Assembly: GCA_021325385.1 (NCBI GenBank)
Contig: JAJPHH010000194.1
Location: 1 to 46,046, forward strand
DNA length: 46,046 bases
From: Alphaproteobacteria bacterium
GTDB taxonomy: Bacteria > Pseudomonadota > Alphaproteobacteria > Rhizobiales > Beijerinckiaceae
Direction of reading: 5' to 3'
Shown: piece after piece, positions 8,786-15,794 of the stretch
Position numbering within the stretch: the stretch's first letter is position 1
Layout of the letters: every line of letters begins with the position of its first letter
Notes under the pieces: model-generated
The model's input: only the letters and a program-made list of their open reading frames with translations
Told to the model about the DNA's origin: nothing
The model's database searches: none
Made by a program: the position numbers and the translations under genes

Positions 8786-8887
8786 AACATTAAGAAGCAA
8801 GCGCGCGTTGCTGGGCGGCGATTTAACTAAAAATCAATGGGACTCTGGTTGGCTAGGACCTCGTCGCCCGCTGAAAGGGGTCTTTCC

Positions 8888-9385
8888 GTGGTTCGGATCA
8901 ACCGACTGGCTGCAATGCAATTCATCGGCCCCGCGGCCTTGTTCGCCGCGGTCGGCGCGGCCGAAGCGGCCGCGCTGGCCCTGAGCCGCTTTCCCTCGTC
9001 CGAATGGCTCTGGGCGGTCAATCTTGGCTATTTCAGTCCCTTCCAGCAGGCGCACTATACGCTCAAAGGCCTGCTCGGCTTCGACTACGAGCAGTTCTAC
9101 CTCGTCGCGCTGCCGCTCTTCGCCGCCGCGCTGATCGGCCTGGCGTTGAAGCGCCACTTGCTTTTGGGCGTCGCCAGCAATCTGAGCTTCGCCTATATCG
9201 GCTTCGTTCTGATCGCCTGGCTGCACGCCCAGCCGGACGCGCCTCAGGCTTCGCTGGTCGCGCTCTATACGCCGTCGCAAAATCCGGACGCGCAGATGCT
9301 GGTCGCGCTGATCGTCGTCTCCGTTTTCTCGTTCCTGATCACCCATTTCGACTTCCTGCGACGGGTGCGCGCCGAGGCGCGATGA
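8888..9385 (+). CDS. small polytopic membrane protein upstream of cpaA
   Basis: I do not recognise a family. The 165-aa product has about four hydrophobic segments (around residues 8-30, 60-80, 90-110 and 125-148) and a short basic C-terminus. I prefer GTG at 8888, with AAAGGGG 7 nt upstream; the ATG at 8837 would add 17 residues but has no ribosome site. Its TGA overlaps the cpaA ATG (ATGA 9382-9385), so the two are translationally coupled, suggesting a role with the prepilin peptidase or pilus membrane complex. Confidence 0.7.
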   Translation: MVRINRLAAMQFIGPAALFAAVGAAEAAALALSRFPSSEWLWAVNLGYFSPFQQAHYTLKGLLGFDYEQFYLVALPLFAAALIGLALKRHLLLGVASNLSFAYIGFVLIAWLHAQPDAPQASLVALYTPSQNPDAQMLVALIVVSVFSFLITHFDFLRRVRAEAR

Positions 9386-9855
9386 AGGTCTATCCCGAGA
9401 TTTCGTTCGCGATTCTGATCGTCACCGCCGCCCTCCTCTTCTGGATGGCGTTGACCGACCTCAAACATTTCAAAATCCGCAACGATTTCGTCCTCGTCCT
9501 GGCCGCCCTCTATTTCGTCCATGCGGCCGTTTCCGGTCATTGGGTCGAAATCCCGTGGCATTTGGGCCTCGCCGCGATCGTCTCGGCGGGCATGCTCTAC
9601 GCCTATTACCTGCAGCAGATGGGCGGCGGCGACTTCAAGCTGCTCGCCGCCTGCTTCCTCTGGGCGGGGCCGCAATGCGGCCTGCCCTTTTCCCTGCTCC
9701 TTCTTCTCTTCATCGGCGTCCATTACGCCGCCGCCAAGCTGGGCTGGGTCACGGCGCAAAAGACCGAACGCGGCGTCTGGGTGCCGCTCGCGCCCTCGGC
9801 CGCCGGCGCCTTGATCGGAACCTTCATGCTCGGCTGCTTCACGCCGGTCGTCTGA
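9382..9855 (+). CDS. cpaA: prepilin peptidase CpaA/TadV
   Basis: A 157-aa A24-family aspartic peptidase that removes the leader of Flp pilins and TadE/F-type pseudopilins at the inner membrane. The two catalytic aspartates are visible as Asp26 (ALTDLKHFKIRN) and Asp84 (GGGDFKL). About five transmembrane segments and no N-terminal methylase domain are typical of the short TadV/CpaA type. It lies 1.8 kb from cpaB on the opposite strand and about 4.3 kb from the pilin genes. Confidence 0.92.
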   Translation: MKVYPEISFAILIVTAALLFWMALTDLKHFKIRNDFVLVLAALYFVHAAVSGHWVEIPWHLGLAAIVSAGMLYAYYLQQMGGGDFKLLAACFLWAGPQCGLPFSLLLLLFIGVHYAAAKLGWVTAQKTERGVWVPLAPSAAGALIGTFMLGCFTPVV

Positions 9856-9865
9856 GGCGAGCCAA

Positions 9866-10171
9866 ATGCCGAGGCGCTTGGCCCTGACGGCGCTCCTGGT
9901 TCTCGCCCCTCTCGGCGCCGCCGCGGAGGAGCCGGGCTTCGGCCTGCAATATTGCGCGCCGACCGTGGTCCCGAAATGCGTCGACGCCGACGCGACTTTC
10001 GCCAACCCCGCCCGCACCGCCGCCTGCAAGCGGGACCTGATCCGCTACGTCAAGTCCGTTCTCGCCTTCCGCGAGTGCCTGATCCGCCAATCCGAGGCGG
10101 CGGTGGCGGAGGCGAACGCGACGGTGGAGAGGTTCAATTGCTCGAGCGCGGCGGGGAAGAGGTGCCCTTGA
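9866..10171 (+). CDS. small secreted Cys-rich protein
   Basis: A 101-aa protein with a Sec signal peptide (RRLALTALLVLAPLGAAA). The mature domain has six Cys, in patterns YCAP, KCVD, ACKRD, ECLI, NCSS and RCP, likely as three disulfides. The middle is amphipathic and helical. It starts 10 bp after cpaA with GAGG before the ATG, so it is probably in the same operon. Family not recognised; a periplasmic or surface role is inferred from the signal peptide. Confidence 0.7.
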   Translation: MPRRLALTALLVLAPLGAAAEEPGFGLQYCAPTVVPKCVDADATFANPARTAACKRDLIRYVKSVLAFRECLIRQSEAAVAEANATVERFNCSSAAGKRCP

Positions 10172-10331
10172 TGCGATGATACGACCAACATGTCTGAACG
10201 CTGCGCCGATGCGCTGACTTTTCATTCCGGCGTTGAAGCCATGCGCTCGTCCCCCGCCGGAGCCCACAGACCGTGGAAGTATCAGTTCCCGTCGGAGCGG
10301 ACGTTCACATTTAAAAGACCGCCAGGACCAC

Positions 10332-11222
10332 TTATTTGGGCGTTCTGAACGGCCTCCGGCCGAAATGACGAGACGCCAGAATGCTCGGGCGCTCGATGAA
10401 CCTCCAGACCAGCCAAGCGACGCCGATCATCATGGGCGAACACAAGATGCCGATTTTGGGAGGCGAAGCGGCGCCTCCGCTCCATGCGACGAACATCCTC
10501 CAAACGATCGTTAGCACGAGCCAATGCGTCAAATAGAGGCTATAAGAAATCCGGCCGAGCCATTGCGCGATTGGCGATTCCAACAGGTGGTCGCGAAAAT
10601 CGTAGCGCGCGAGCGCAGAGCCGATCACGAATGGCGCCCCGAAAATGAAGAATGGCGAGAATCTGCAGAGAGCGATAATGGTCAATCCTGCGATCGCCAA
10701 TCGCCATCGCGGTCCGGCGCCGGCCCACGCGATGAGCGGCATGAACGGCATCGCCCATGCTTCGATATAGAGCGACCACACAGGCGGATCGACTGCTTCG
10801 AGCGACGGGTCGCTCGGCGCTCTGAACGGATACCAGAAGAACGCTCTCCAGTCCGGAAGCATGTCGGCGATCAGGTACCCTATCGCCAAGCTCCCGGCGT
10901 AGACGGGCCATAGCCGGACGAAGCGCCGCAGCAAAAAACTCCCATACCGGCCATCCCAGGCCCGCGTCAGGACGTAGCCGGATAGCCCAAAGAACATTAC
11001 GACGGCGGCAAGGGCGGTCGGGAAGGCCCAACTCAAATCCAGAGGCAATGTAATATGATAAACTACGACGTACAGCGCCAGAACGCCGCGAAGGCCATCC
11101 ACGGCCGGAACCCTCGCCGGCCCGCTTTCGACTACCCCCGGTCCAACAAAACGACTGATCCGGTGCTGACTGCTTTCCTCTCGGAGAGCAGCCGCCATGC
11201 GGTCTGATGCGAGATGATCCAT
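10332..11222 (-). CDS. acyltransferase family 3 membrane protein
   Basis: A 296-aa protein of the OafA/NodX-like acyltransferase-3 family, which O-acylates sugars of surface glycans. VPAVDGLRGVLALYVVVYH is the diagnostic start (Arg and His conserved); FFGLSGYVLTRAW and FLLRRFVRLWPVY follow. About nine membrane segments. It is shorter than the usual 340-380 aa. The C-terminus WLVWRFIERPSI matches the family end, so it is compact rather than truncated. It lies 42 bp after the PAP2 gene and is probably co-transcribed with it. Confidence 0.87.
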   Translation of the reverse strand: MDHLASDRMAAALREESSQHRISRFVGPGVVESGPARVPAVDGLRGVLALYVVVYHITLPLDLSWAFPTALAAVVMFFGLSGYVLTRAWDGRYGSFLLRRFVRLWPVYAGSLAIGYLIADMLPDWRAFFWYPFRAPSDPSLEAVDPPVWSLYIEAWAMPFMPLIAWAGAGPRWRLAIAGLTIIALCRFSPFFIFGAPFVIGSALARYDFRDHLLESPIAQWLGRISYSLYLTHWLVLTIVWRMFVAWSGGAASPPKIGILCSPMMIGVAWLVWRFIERPSILASRHFGRRPFRTPK

Positions 11223-11263
11223 GATGAACGCCGAGCTTGACGACGGCTTGCCGCCCTCCGCCT

Positions 11264-12331
11264 CTAGGATGCGTCAACGCGCAAGGCCCGAGATCCCTGC
11301 CGAGAATTCGATAGGACGGTCATGAGGCGGCTCGTCGCGAAGATGGCGATAATGGCGATGATCGCGCCCGCGATCATATCCACGAGGTAGTGATCTCCAC
11401 TATACGGAACGGAAATAAGCATGAGCGCGTTGAGCCCGCCGATTGCGGGAAAAAGCCATCGCACGTTCCGGCAAGCGTAAGCGAACAGTATCGCCATGAC
11501 TGTGTGAAACGATGGGAATGTCACCACGCCCGTGTACCGCAGCACTTGCGCAGTAGGAGACCCGTTCAGCGCTCGGATGACCGGCGCCGGCTCCGGTAAA
11601 AATCCAAGCGCGTCGCCTGGCCCGATGGCCGGCACGAAAGTGGCGACCGCGAAGGTCATCAGCGCGGCCAAAACCAGTCCCATCAGCAGTTCGGAGTTCC
11701 CCTCGACGGGCTTCGTGACGGCCAAGACTGTGATTATAAGGAACGGCTGCCAAAAGTGGCTGCGATACGCTTGATCCAAAATCTCCATGAACAGCGGGTG
11801 GGCCTGAAGGAATTTCGCCCACCGAAGCCAGTCAAAGCCGAGGCTTAGATCCAACCTCGCCAGAAGGGTGTCCTGAATTGGATAACCAAGGGACAAACAC
11901 AGATAAGTAATCTGAATACTGAAAAAAGTAAAAATATAATACAAAGATATATAAAACAGAATTTCAGCCAATATGGTCAACCGTTGAACACTCACGTATA
12001 GGGCGCACACCGGCCAGACCAGGGCGGGCGGAATGAGCAAAAATAGGGGCGAACGTTCAAACCGAATTCCGATCCAGGCATTCCAGGCCAGGGCGATAAC
12101 AACGAAGCCGACGACGGCCAGAGCGGGAACGCTTGCCGGCCTCGACAAGATCCGGCGCCAATTATCAACGACACGCTCCGCACGATTGACTGCCCCTTCG
12201 GCGGGACGCTCCTTCGGGAGAGACAGAGACATCGACGTCCATATCGGTGAAAGCAAGGCGGCGCCTTCTCTGACGCTCAGATCAATGTTCCGAGACCCGC
12301 TCGGCTCTGGCGTAAATCGTAGCGTTTTCAT
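11264..12331 (-). CDS. PAP2-superfamily membrane phosphatase/transferase
   Basis: A 355-aa polytopic protein with PAP2 active-site motifs: FPSFHTVMAI (PSFH, the acid/base His) and YSGDHYLVD (the nucleophile His with Asp). The spacing and the absence of a clear KxxxxxxRP motif point to the PAP2_3 group, which includes Aur1/IPC-synthase-like enzymes. Reactions in the clan are lipid phosphate hydrolysis or phospho-head-group transfer at the outer face of the inner membrane. The ATG at 12331 overlaps the upstream GT-C-like gene by 50 bp; a start near 12232 is an alternative. Confidence 0.8.
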   Translation of the reverse strand: MKTLRFTPEPSGSRNIDLSVREGAALLSPIWTSMSLSLPKERPAEGAVNRAERVVDNWRRILSRPASVPALAVVGFVVIALAWNAWIGIRFERSPLFLLIPPALVWPVCALYVSVQRLTILAEILFYISLYYIFTFFSIQITYLCLSLGYPIQDTLLARLDLSLGFDWLRWAKFLQAHPLFMEILDQAYRSHFWQPFLIITVLAVTKPVEGNSELLMGLVLAALMTFAVATFVPAIGPGDALGFLPEPAPVIRALNGSPTAQVLRYTGVVTFPSFHTVMAILFAYACRNVRWLFPAIGGLNALMLISVPYSGDHYLVDMIAGAIIAIIAIFATSRLMTVLSNSRQGSRALRVDAS

Positions 12332-13952
12332 CGGCGTAAATTCTACGCCACAGGGGCAACCGGATCAGCAAGCCCTCAGGAGCCGAATGAGGCGGAACGA
12401 TTGCCCAGGACGCGTTGTAGCGGTCCAGCAAGGCGGAGAATTGATCTCTCTTCTGGTTGCGAACGTCATCATCGAACTCCTCGAGCAGTCCGCCGAGAAA
12501 CAATTCTGCGCGTCCATCGATGAACGTTTTCACGCCATTGAAGATGAGGAACCCGCCGAAAGAATAGTCGTTGAAGACATTCCCTGAAGTGTCGACGTTC
12601 GCCTTCTTTGCTGCCTCCAATGCGGCGATCGGAAAGGCGGAGTCCGGCGGAGCCGGCTTGGAATTGAAGAAAATAGCGAAGTTCAAGCAGGCGAAACTAG
12701 CAATCGCGACTACCGCCGTGCGTTTGCTTACCAAGGGGGACGGCGCACCGAAGGATCTGAAGCGGTCCGCCAAAGGTTTTGCCATGACTATCGGTGTTAC
12801 GATGGCGAAAAGGTCGACAAATCGTACGTGCTGTATCATCAAGCAGCCGCACAAGAGGATAGGAACGGCTCGTGCAACATTACGCCAAGGCGGAATGATC
12901 AAGGCGAGGCTGCCGAGCAAGGCGACGATGGGCGCGACGCTGTGCCAATCGAGTCCTAGAGGGCGCCATTCCAGGAGCGTCGCGTTGATCGGCCCGCTCC
13001 CCAACAACTTGTAGGCCACCAAAAGGGAGGCATAACCATACGGGGTGATCCCGGTCGCCGCGACGGCGCCTACGATAAAAATCGCCCAACTCCAGAAAAG
13101 TCGGCTTTTTTTTTCGGGAGGAGCTTCCGTGAGGCCCAAAACGCCAATCGAAGCCGCGATCGCGGCGGCTACCGGAGCGCTGGCGTGAAGGTTAGCCCAG
13201 AGCGCCACGATTGCTAACAACAGATAATTCGGCGCCCGTTGCTGCTCGGCGCAGCGTACGAGCGCGCTGGTCCAGGCCACCAGGAGCGGAAACACGAAGA
13301 TGTGAGGCCGCGCCAGAAGATGCCCCGAGATCGCGGCGAGAAAAATCGCAATCAGCGCTATTGCGATCGTGGCTTTAACATGCTCCAGCAGAATTTTAAG
13401 AATAAGCGTGAAGGCGAGAGCGACGACTGCGGCGGAAAGATATATGACGCCCGTCCAGCCGCCTATGACGAAGGCGCCCGACAACAGCAACTGTGAGAGC
13501 CATTCCTTCGCGATCCAGGGAGCGCCAGCCATCGTGTAGGAGAATTCGTCGTATCGCGGCAGCGTGAGCGTGCTCCAAATCTGCTTCCCGACGACGATGT
13601 GCCAGTAGGTGTCCGGATCGAGCAACAGTCGCGACGGCCGCGCGGTCAACGCCGCCGTGATGACCAAAATAGCCAAGACGAGAATTGGGGATGTTTTTTC
13701 GAGGCTGGAATGCAGCCCTAATAAGACCCGATTGCCGCTCGATCTCCGCCAGCGGAGGAAAGACGCCCCTCGCGCATCAGTGGACAAGCCGCGGAGCGCC
13801 TGAAAGCTCAGCAAATGCAGACATTCGGCGGATTTCGCGCCATCATTGTCCGGCGCCCTCGATATTCTGCGCCACCGGTTCTCGCGCGCGACAGCCGCTG
13901 TCTCCGCGGATGCTGGGTAAGAGTATCTACTCGTCATACCCGCACTCGTCAC
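12282..13952 (-). CDS. polytopic membrane protein, GT-C glycosyltransferase-like
   Basis: A 556-aa protein with a basic N-terminal tail of about 85 residues, ten or more hydrophobic segments and a soluble C-terminal domain. DPDTYWHIVVGKQIW early in the first loop resembles the acidic loop motif of GT-C enzymes, and WANLHASAP resembles a motif common in this group. A lipid-linked sugar transferase role is inferred. It overlaps the PAP2 gene and appears to lead the three-gene minus-strand unit. The N-terminus is uncertain, since no clear ribosome site is seen. Confidence 0.6.
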   Translation of the reverse strand: MTSAGMTSRYSYPASAETAAVARENRWRRISRAPDNDGAKSAECLHLLSFQALRGLSTDARGASFLRWRRSSGNRVLLGLHSSLEKTSPILVLAILVITAALTARPSRLLLDPDTYWHIVVGKQIWSTLTLPRYDEFSYTMAGAPWIAKEWLSQLLLSGAFVIGGWTGVIYLSAAVVALAFTLILKILLEHVKATIAIALIAIFLAAISGHLLARPHIFVFPLLVAWTSALVRCAEQQRAPNYLLLAIVALWANLHASAPVAAAIAASIGVLGLTEAPPEKKSRLFWSWAIFIVGAVAATGITPYGYASLLVAYKLLGSGPINATLLEWRPLGLDWHSVAPIVALLGSLALIIPPWRNVARAVPILLCGCLMIQHVRFVDLFAIVTPIVMAKPLADRFRSFGAPSPLVSKRTAVVAIASFACLNFAIFFNSKPAPPDSAFPIAALEAAKKANVDTSGNVFNDYSFGGFLIFNGVKTFIDGRAELFLGGLLEEFDDDVRNQKRDQFSALLDRYNASWAIVPPHSAPEGLLIRLPLWRRIYADENATIYARAERVSEH

Positions 13953-14066
13953 AGCTCAATCACGCAACTCTTACGACGAAGACCGGGGAGGCAGCAGAAC
14001 GCCGCCAGAAGGACCGTACTCGATTGAGCGCCACACCGGTTTGTCAGCGCTCCTGGCGGGCCAGCG

Positions 14067-14088
14067 CCGACCCCCATTCGGGGGTCGG
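14067..14088 (-). terminator. stem-loop after the pilin genes
   Basis: A perfect 9-bp stem, CCGACCCCC / GGGGGTCGG, with the 4-nt loop ATTC, lies 21 bp beyond the stop of the distal pilin. It has no T-run on the minus strand, so it is either a processing or stabilising hairpin for the abundant pilin mRNA or a weak terminator. Confidence 0.6.
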
Positions 14089-14109
14089 AGCATTTGTCGT
14101 TAATTGCGC

Positions 14110-14289
14110 TCAGTTGGCGCCAATCCCTGTGCTCAGGGCAGACCACTGGCCGCTGACCCAGGTTCCGACAGCGGCGATGATCGTAATCACCGCGACCACC
14201 AGAATGCCGAGCAGGACGGTGTATTCGATAAGCGCGGCGCCGTCCTCATCTTTTGCGACTTTCTTCGCAAGCATCACAAATTTACTCAT
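14110..14289 (-). CDS. Flp/PilA type IVb pilin (second of pair)
   Basis: A 59-aa Flp-family prepilin. A short basic leader is followed by DEDGAALIEYTVLLGILVV, the conserved pilin core with Glu and Tyr at the positions expected after cleavage, then GTWVSGQWSALSTGI. The ATG at 14289 has GGAG 7 nt upstream; the TTG at 14301 is an unlikely earlier start. It differs from the neighbouring pilin at about 13 of 59 positions, mostly in the leader. It should be the major subunit of the Tad pilus, matured by CpaA. Confidence 0.9.
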   Translation of the reverse strand: MSKFVMLAKKVAKDEDGAALIEYTVLLGILVVAVITIIAAVGTWVSGQWSALSTGIGAN

Positions 14290-14360
14290 AGCCGTCTCCA
14301 ACGGTACATGATCGCGCTACTCGACGCGGCGAGAAATTCACCGCGCGGGTAAAGCTTGCG

Positions 14361-14540
14361 TCAGTTGGCGCCGACGCCGGTGCTGAGCGCGGACCATTTT
14401 CCGCTGATCCAGGTTCCGACGGCGCCGATGATCGTAATCACCGCCACGATCAGGATGCCCAGAAGAACCGTGTATTCGATGAGCGCGGCCCCATCCTCGT
14501 CCTTCCGGAATTTGTCCGCGAGCTTTACGAGTTTACGCAT
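14361..14540 (-). CDS. Flp/PilA type IVb pilin (first of pair)
   Basis: A 59-aa pilin that is easily missed because of its size. It starts MRKLVKLADKFRKDEDGAAL and continues IEYTVLLGILIVAVITIIGA, ending STGVGAN. GGAGG lies about 9 nt before the ATG. It is promoter-proximal: the CtrA-type box is 93-107 bp upstream. Tandem duplication with the second pilin is evident from near-identical length and core. Two pilins in one operon suggest gene dosage or a heteropolymeric fibre. Confidence 0.92.
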   Translation of the reverse strand: MRKLVKLADKFRKDEDGAALIEYTVLLGILIVAVITIIGAVGTWISGKWSALSTGVGAN

Positions 14541-14632
14541 TTAATCGACCCTCCAGCCTTTCAACGAAACGGGCGATGGACAGCTGCCTGACGCACGCGC
14601 CGCCGAAAATCCTGGCAAGAGATTTTCAAATT

Positions 14633-14647
14633 TTAATAGACTGTTAA
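14633..14647 (-). promoter_or_regulatory. CtrA-type box upstream of the pilins
   Basis: TTAATAGACTGTTAA is a perfect TTAA-N7-TTAA. In Caulobacter, pilA transcription depends on CtrA (established), so a match upstream of the pilin pair fits known biology. Confidence 0.78.
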
Positions 14648-14687
14648 GATCATTATCGTGTCAATTGAATTTTTATATAAACGGCTT

Positions 14688-14699
14688 GTTAACGTTAAC
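14688..14699. promoter_or_regulatory. 12-bp palindrome GTTAACGTTAAC
   Basis: A perfect palindrome between the divergent pilin and sensor genes. A dimeric regulator site is possible; the protein is unknown. Confidence 0.4.
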
Positions 14700-14818
14700 G
14701 CTCTTACTTCACTCGTCTCGGAGGGTTGCTGAAAGCGGGGTAGACATTCGGGATTATGGGACCCTCCTCCAGCTGAGGTATATTGATCGCCGGCGCTCGA
14801 ACATCTTGAGGAATCCCA

Positions 14819-14866
14819 ATGCTTTTTGCGGCTCGGACCGGCGCGGATCAGGCGCGCCGGAGATGA
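14819..14866 (+). CDS. possible leader peptide (uORF), 15 aa
   Basis: ATG at 14819 with GAGG 7 nt upstream opens a 15-codon frame (MLFAARTGADQARRR). Its TGA overlaps the ATG of the sensor gene as ATGA (14863-14866). The sensor ATG itself has no well-placed ribosome site, so translation may depend on this leader. It could be a translational-coupling device or chance. Confidence 0.4.
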   Translation: MLFAARTGADQARRR

Positions 14867-15570
14867 CGCCGGAGCGGCGCGGAGGCATCCGACCGTCCAC
14901 GCTCCCCCGCATCGGGGCCTTGGCCCTGGTCTTCGCCCTCGCGCTTGCCGTGGCTTCATTCTGGCGCCCGGCTTGGGGCCTGATTTACTACGTCCCGAAA
15001 TTAAATGGCGCGTTCGCCAAAATGCACGCCGACCCTCTCCTGATCGAAGCTTTGCGGGAGCAAAACGAGCAGCTTGCCTCGAAAAGCCAAGAATGGGCGG
15101 CGGATCAGGATCGGCTATGGCGGATCGAGCGGCTTTGCGGCGGCGGCTCGCTTCAGCGCGCCGTCATGAGCAAGCCGAGCTCCCGACATTTGCGCGAATT
15201 CGTCGATGCGAGCGGAGGCCTGATCAGCCACGCGCTGCTCATCGACGAGAAAGGCCGGGTCGCCGCCGAGCCCTATCCGTCCTACAATTTCGATCAGGCG
15301 CGAAAACCTAAATTCTACTATACGTTTCGCCGCGGCGCGGGCGCGCGCGACATAAGCTGGATCGAGCGCTCCGCCGACGGATCGCATCCCGTCTGCTGGC
15401 GGGCGGAAACGATGGTCGATCCCGCTTCCGGCCGTCCGATCGGAACGCTCGCGCTCGAAGTGAACTACGACATGGCTGGATCGTTCGGATGCGCCGAGCA
15501 GCCCGTTCATACGGAACAGGAGCGCGCGACGAACCGGGTCGAAAGCGGAATATCCGATGGAGCCTTTTAA
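14863..15570 (+). CDS. membrane-anchored Cache/PDC-like sensor protein
   Basis: A 235-aa protein with one transmembrane segment (IGALALVFALALAVASFW, about residues 17-34) and an extracytoplasmic domain. The segments SHALLIDEKGRVAAEPYPSY, an aromatic FYYTFRRG stretch, and MVDPASGRPIGTLALEVNYD follow the order of a single PDC/Cache fold. There is no cytoplasmic kinase, GGDEF or methyl-accepting domain, so it would have to signal through a partner. I chose ATG 14863, coupled to the leader frame; upstream codons in the same frame look non-coding. The Cache assignment is by pattern and moderately sure. Confidence 0.6.
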   Translation: MTPERRGGIRPSTLPRIGALALVFALALAVASFWRPAWGLIYYVPKLNGAFAKMHADPLLIEALREQNEQLASKSQEWAADQDRLWRIERLCGGGSLQRAVMSKPSSRHLREFVDASGGLISHALLIDEKGRVAAEPYPSYNFDQARKPKFYYTFRRGAGARDISWIERSADGSHPVCWRAETMVDPASGRPIGTLALEVNYDMAGSFGCAEQPVHTEQERATNRVESGISDGAF

Positions 15571-15575
15571 TCAAT

Positions 15576-15590
15576 TTAAGCTGTTCTTAA
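15576..15590 (+). promoter_or_regulatory. CtrA-type box between sensor gene and rseP
   Basis: TTAAGCTGTTCTTAA is a third perfect TTAA-N7-TTAA, 6 bp after the sensor stop and 205 bp before rseP. Whether it drives rseP is open. Confidence 0.55.
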
Positions 15591-15632
15591 CCCTACTCCT
15601 TTCACAATTCGCGGGAGGACGGGCGAGATTTT

Positions 15633-15650
15633 CCGAGCTTGACGGCTCGG
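15633..15650. terminator. small stem-loop after sensor gene
   Basis: CCGAGC (15633-15638) and GCTCGG (15645-15650) form a 6-bp stem with a 6-nt loop. There is no T-tract. Weak candidate for a transcript end. Confidence 0.3.
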
Positions 15651-15794
15651 GCGGGCCTGGATCACCCCCGAGGCGCTTCAAAGGCTTGTACGAGCGCATG
15701 AGCGTTTCCAGCTAGACTGGTTTCGAGATACGCATTCTATCCTTCGACCGCATCGGCGCAGAGGCGCGGCGCGCGGCCAAATCAAGGAGTTGCA

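Larger units (their letters stand above)
14541..14862. promoter_or_regulatory. divergent control region of pilins and Cache-like sensor
   Basis: The first gene on each side reads away from this 322-bp region. It holds the CtrA-type box at 14633-14647, the 12-bp palindrome GTTAACGTTAAC at 14688-14699, AT-rich sequence between them, and the small leader frame at 14819-14866. No other gene is seen. Confidence 0.6.

Noticed and set aside
9004-9381. 5' extension of the cpaA frame
   Set aside because: The frame is open upstream, but overlaps the small membrane protein gene and reads as Arg-rich noise; the ATG at 9382 gives the normal CpaA length.
14665-14862. 66-codon N-terminal extension of the Cache-like sensor
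   Set aside because: Low-complexity translation without signal or ribosome site; it also spans the divergent control region.
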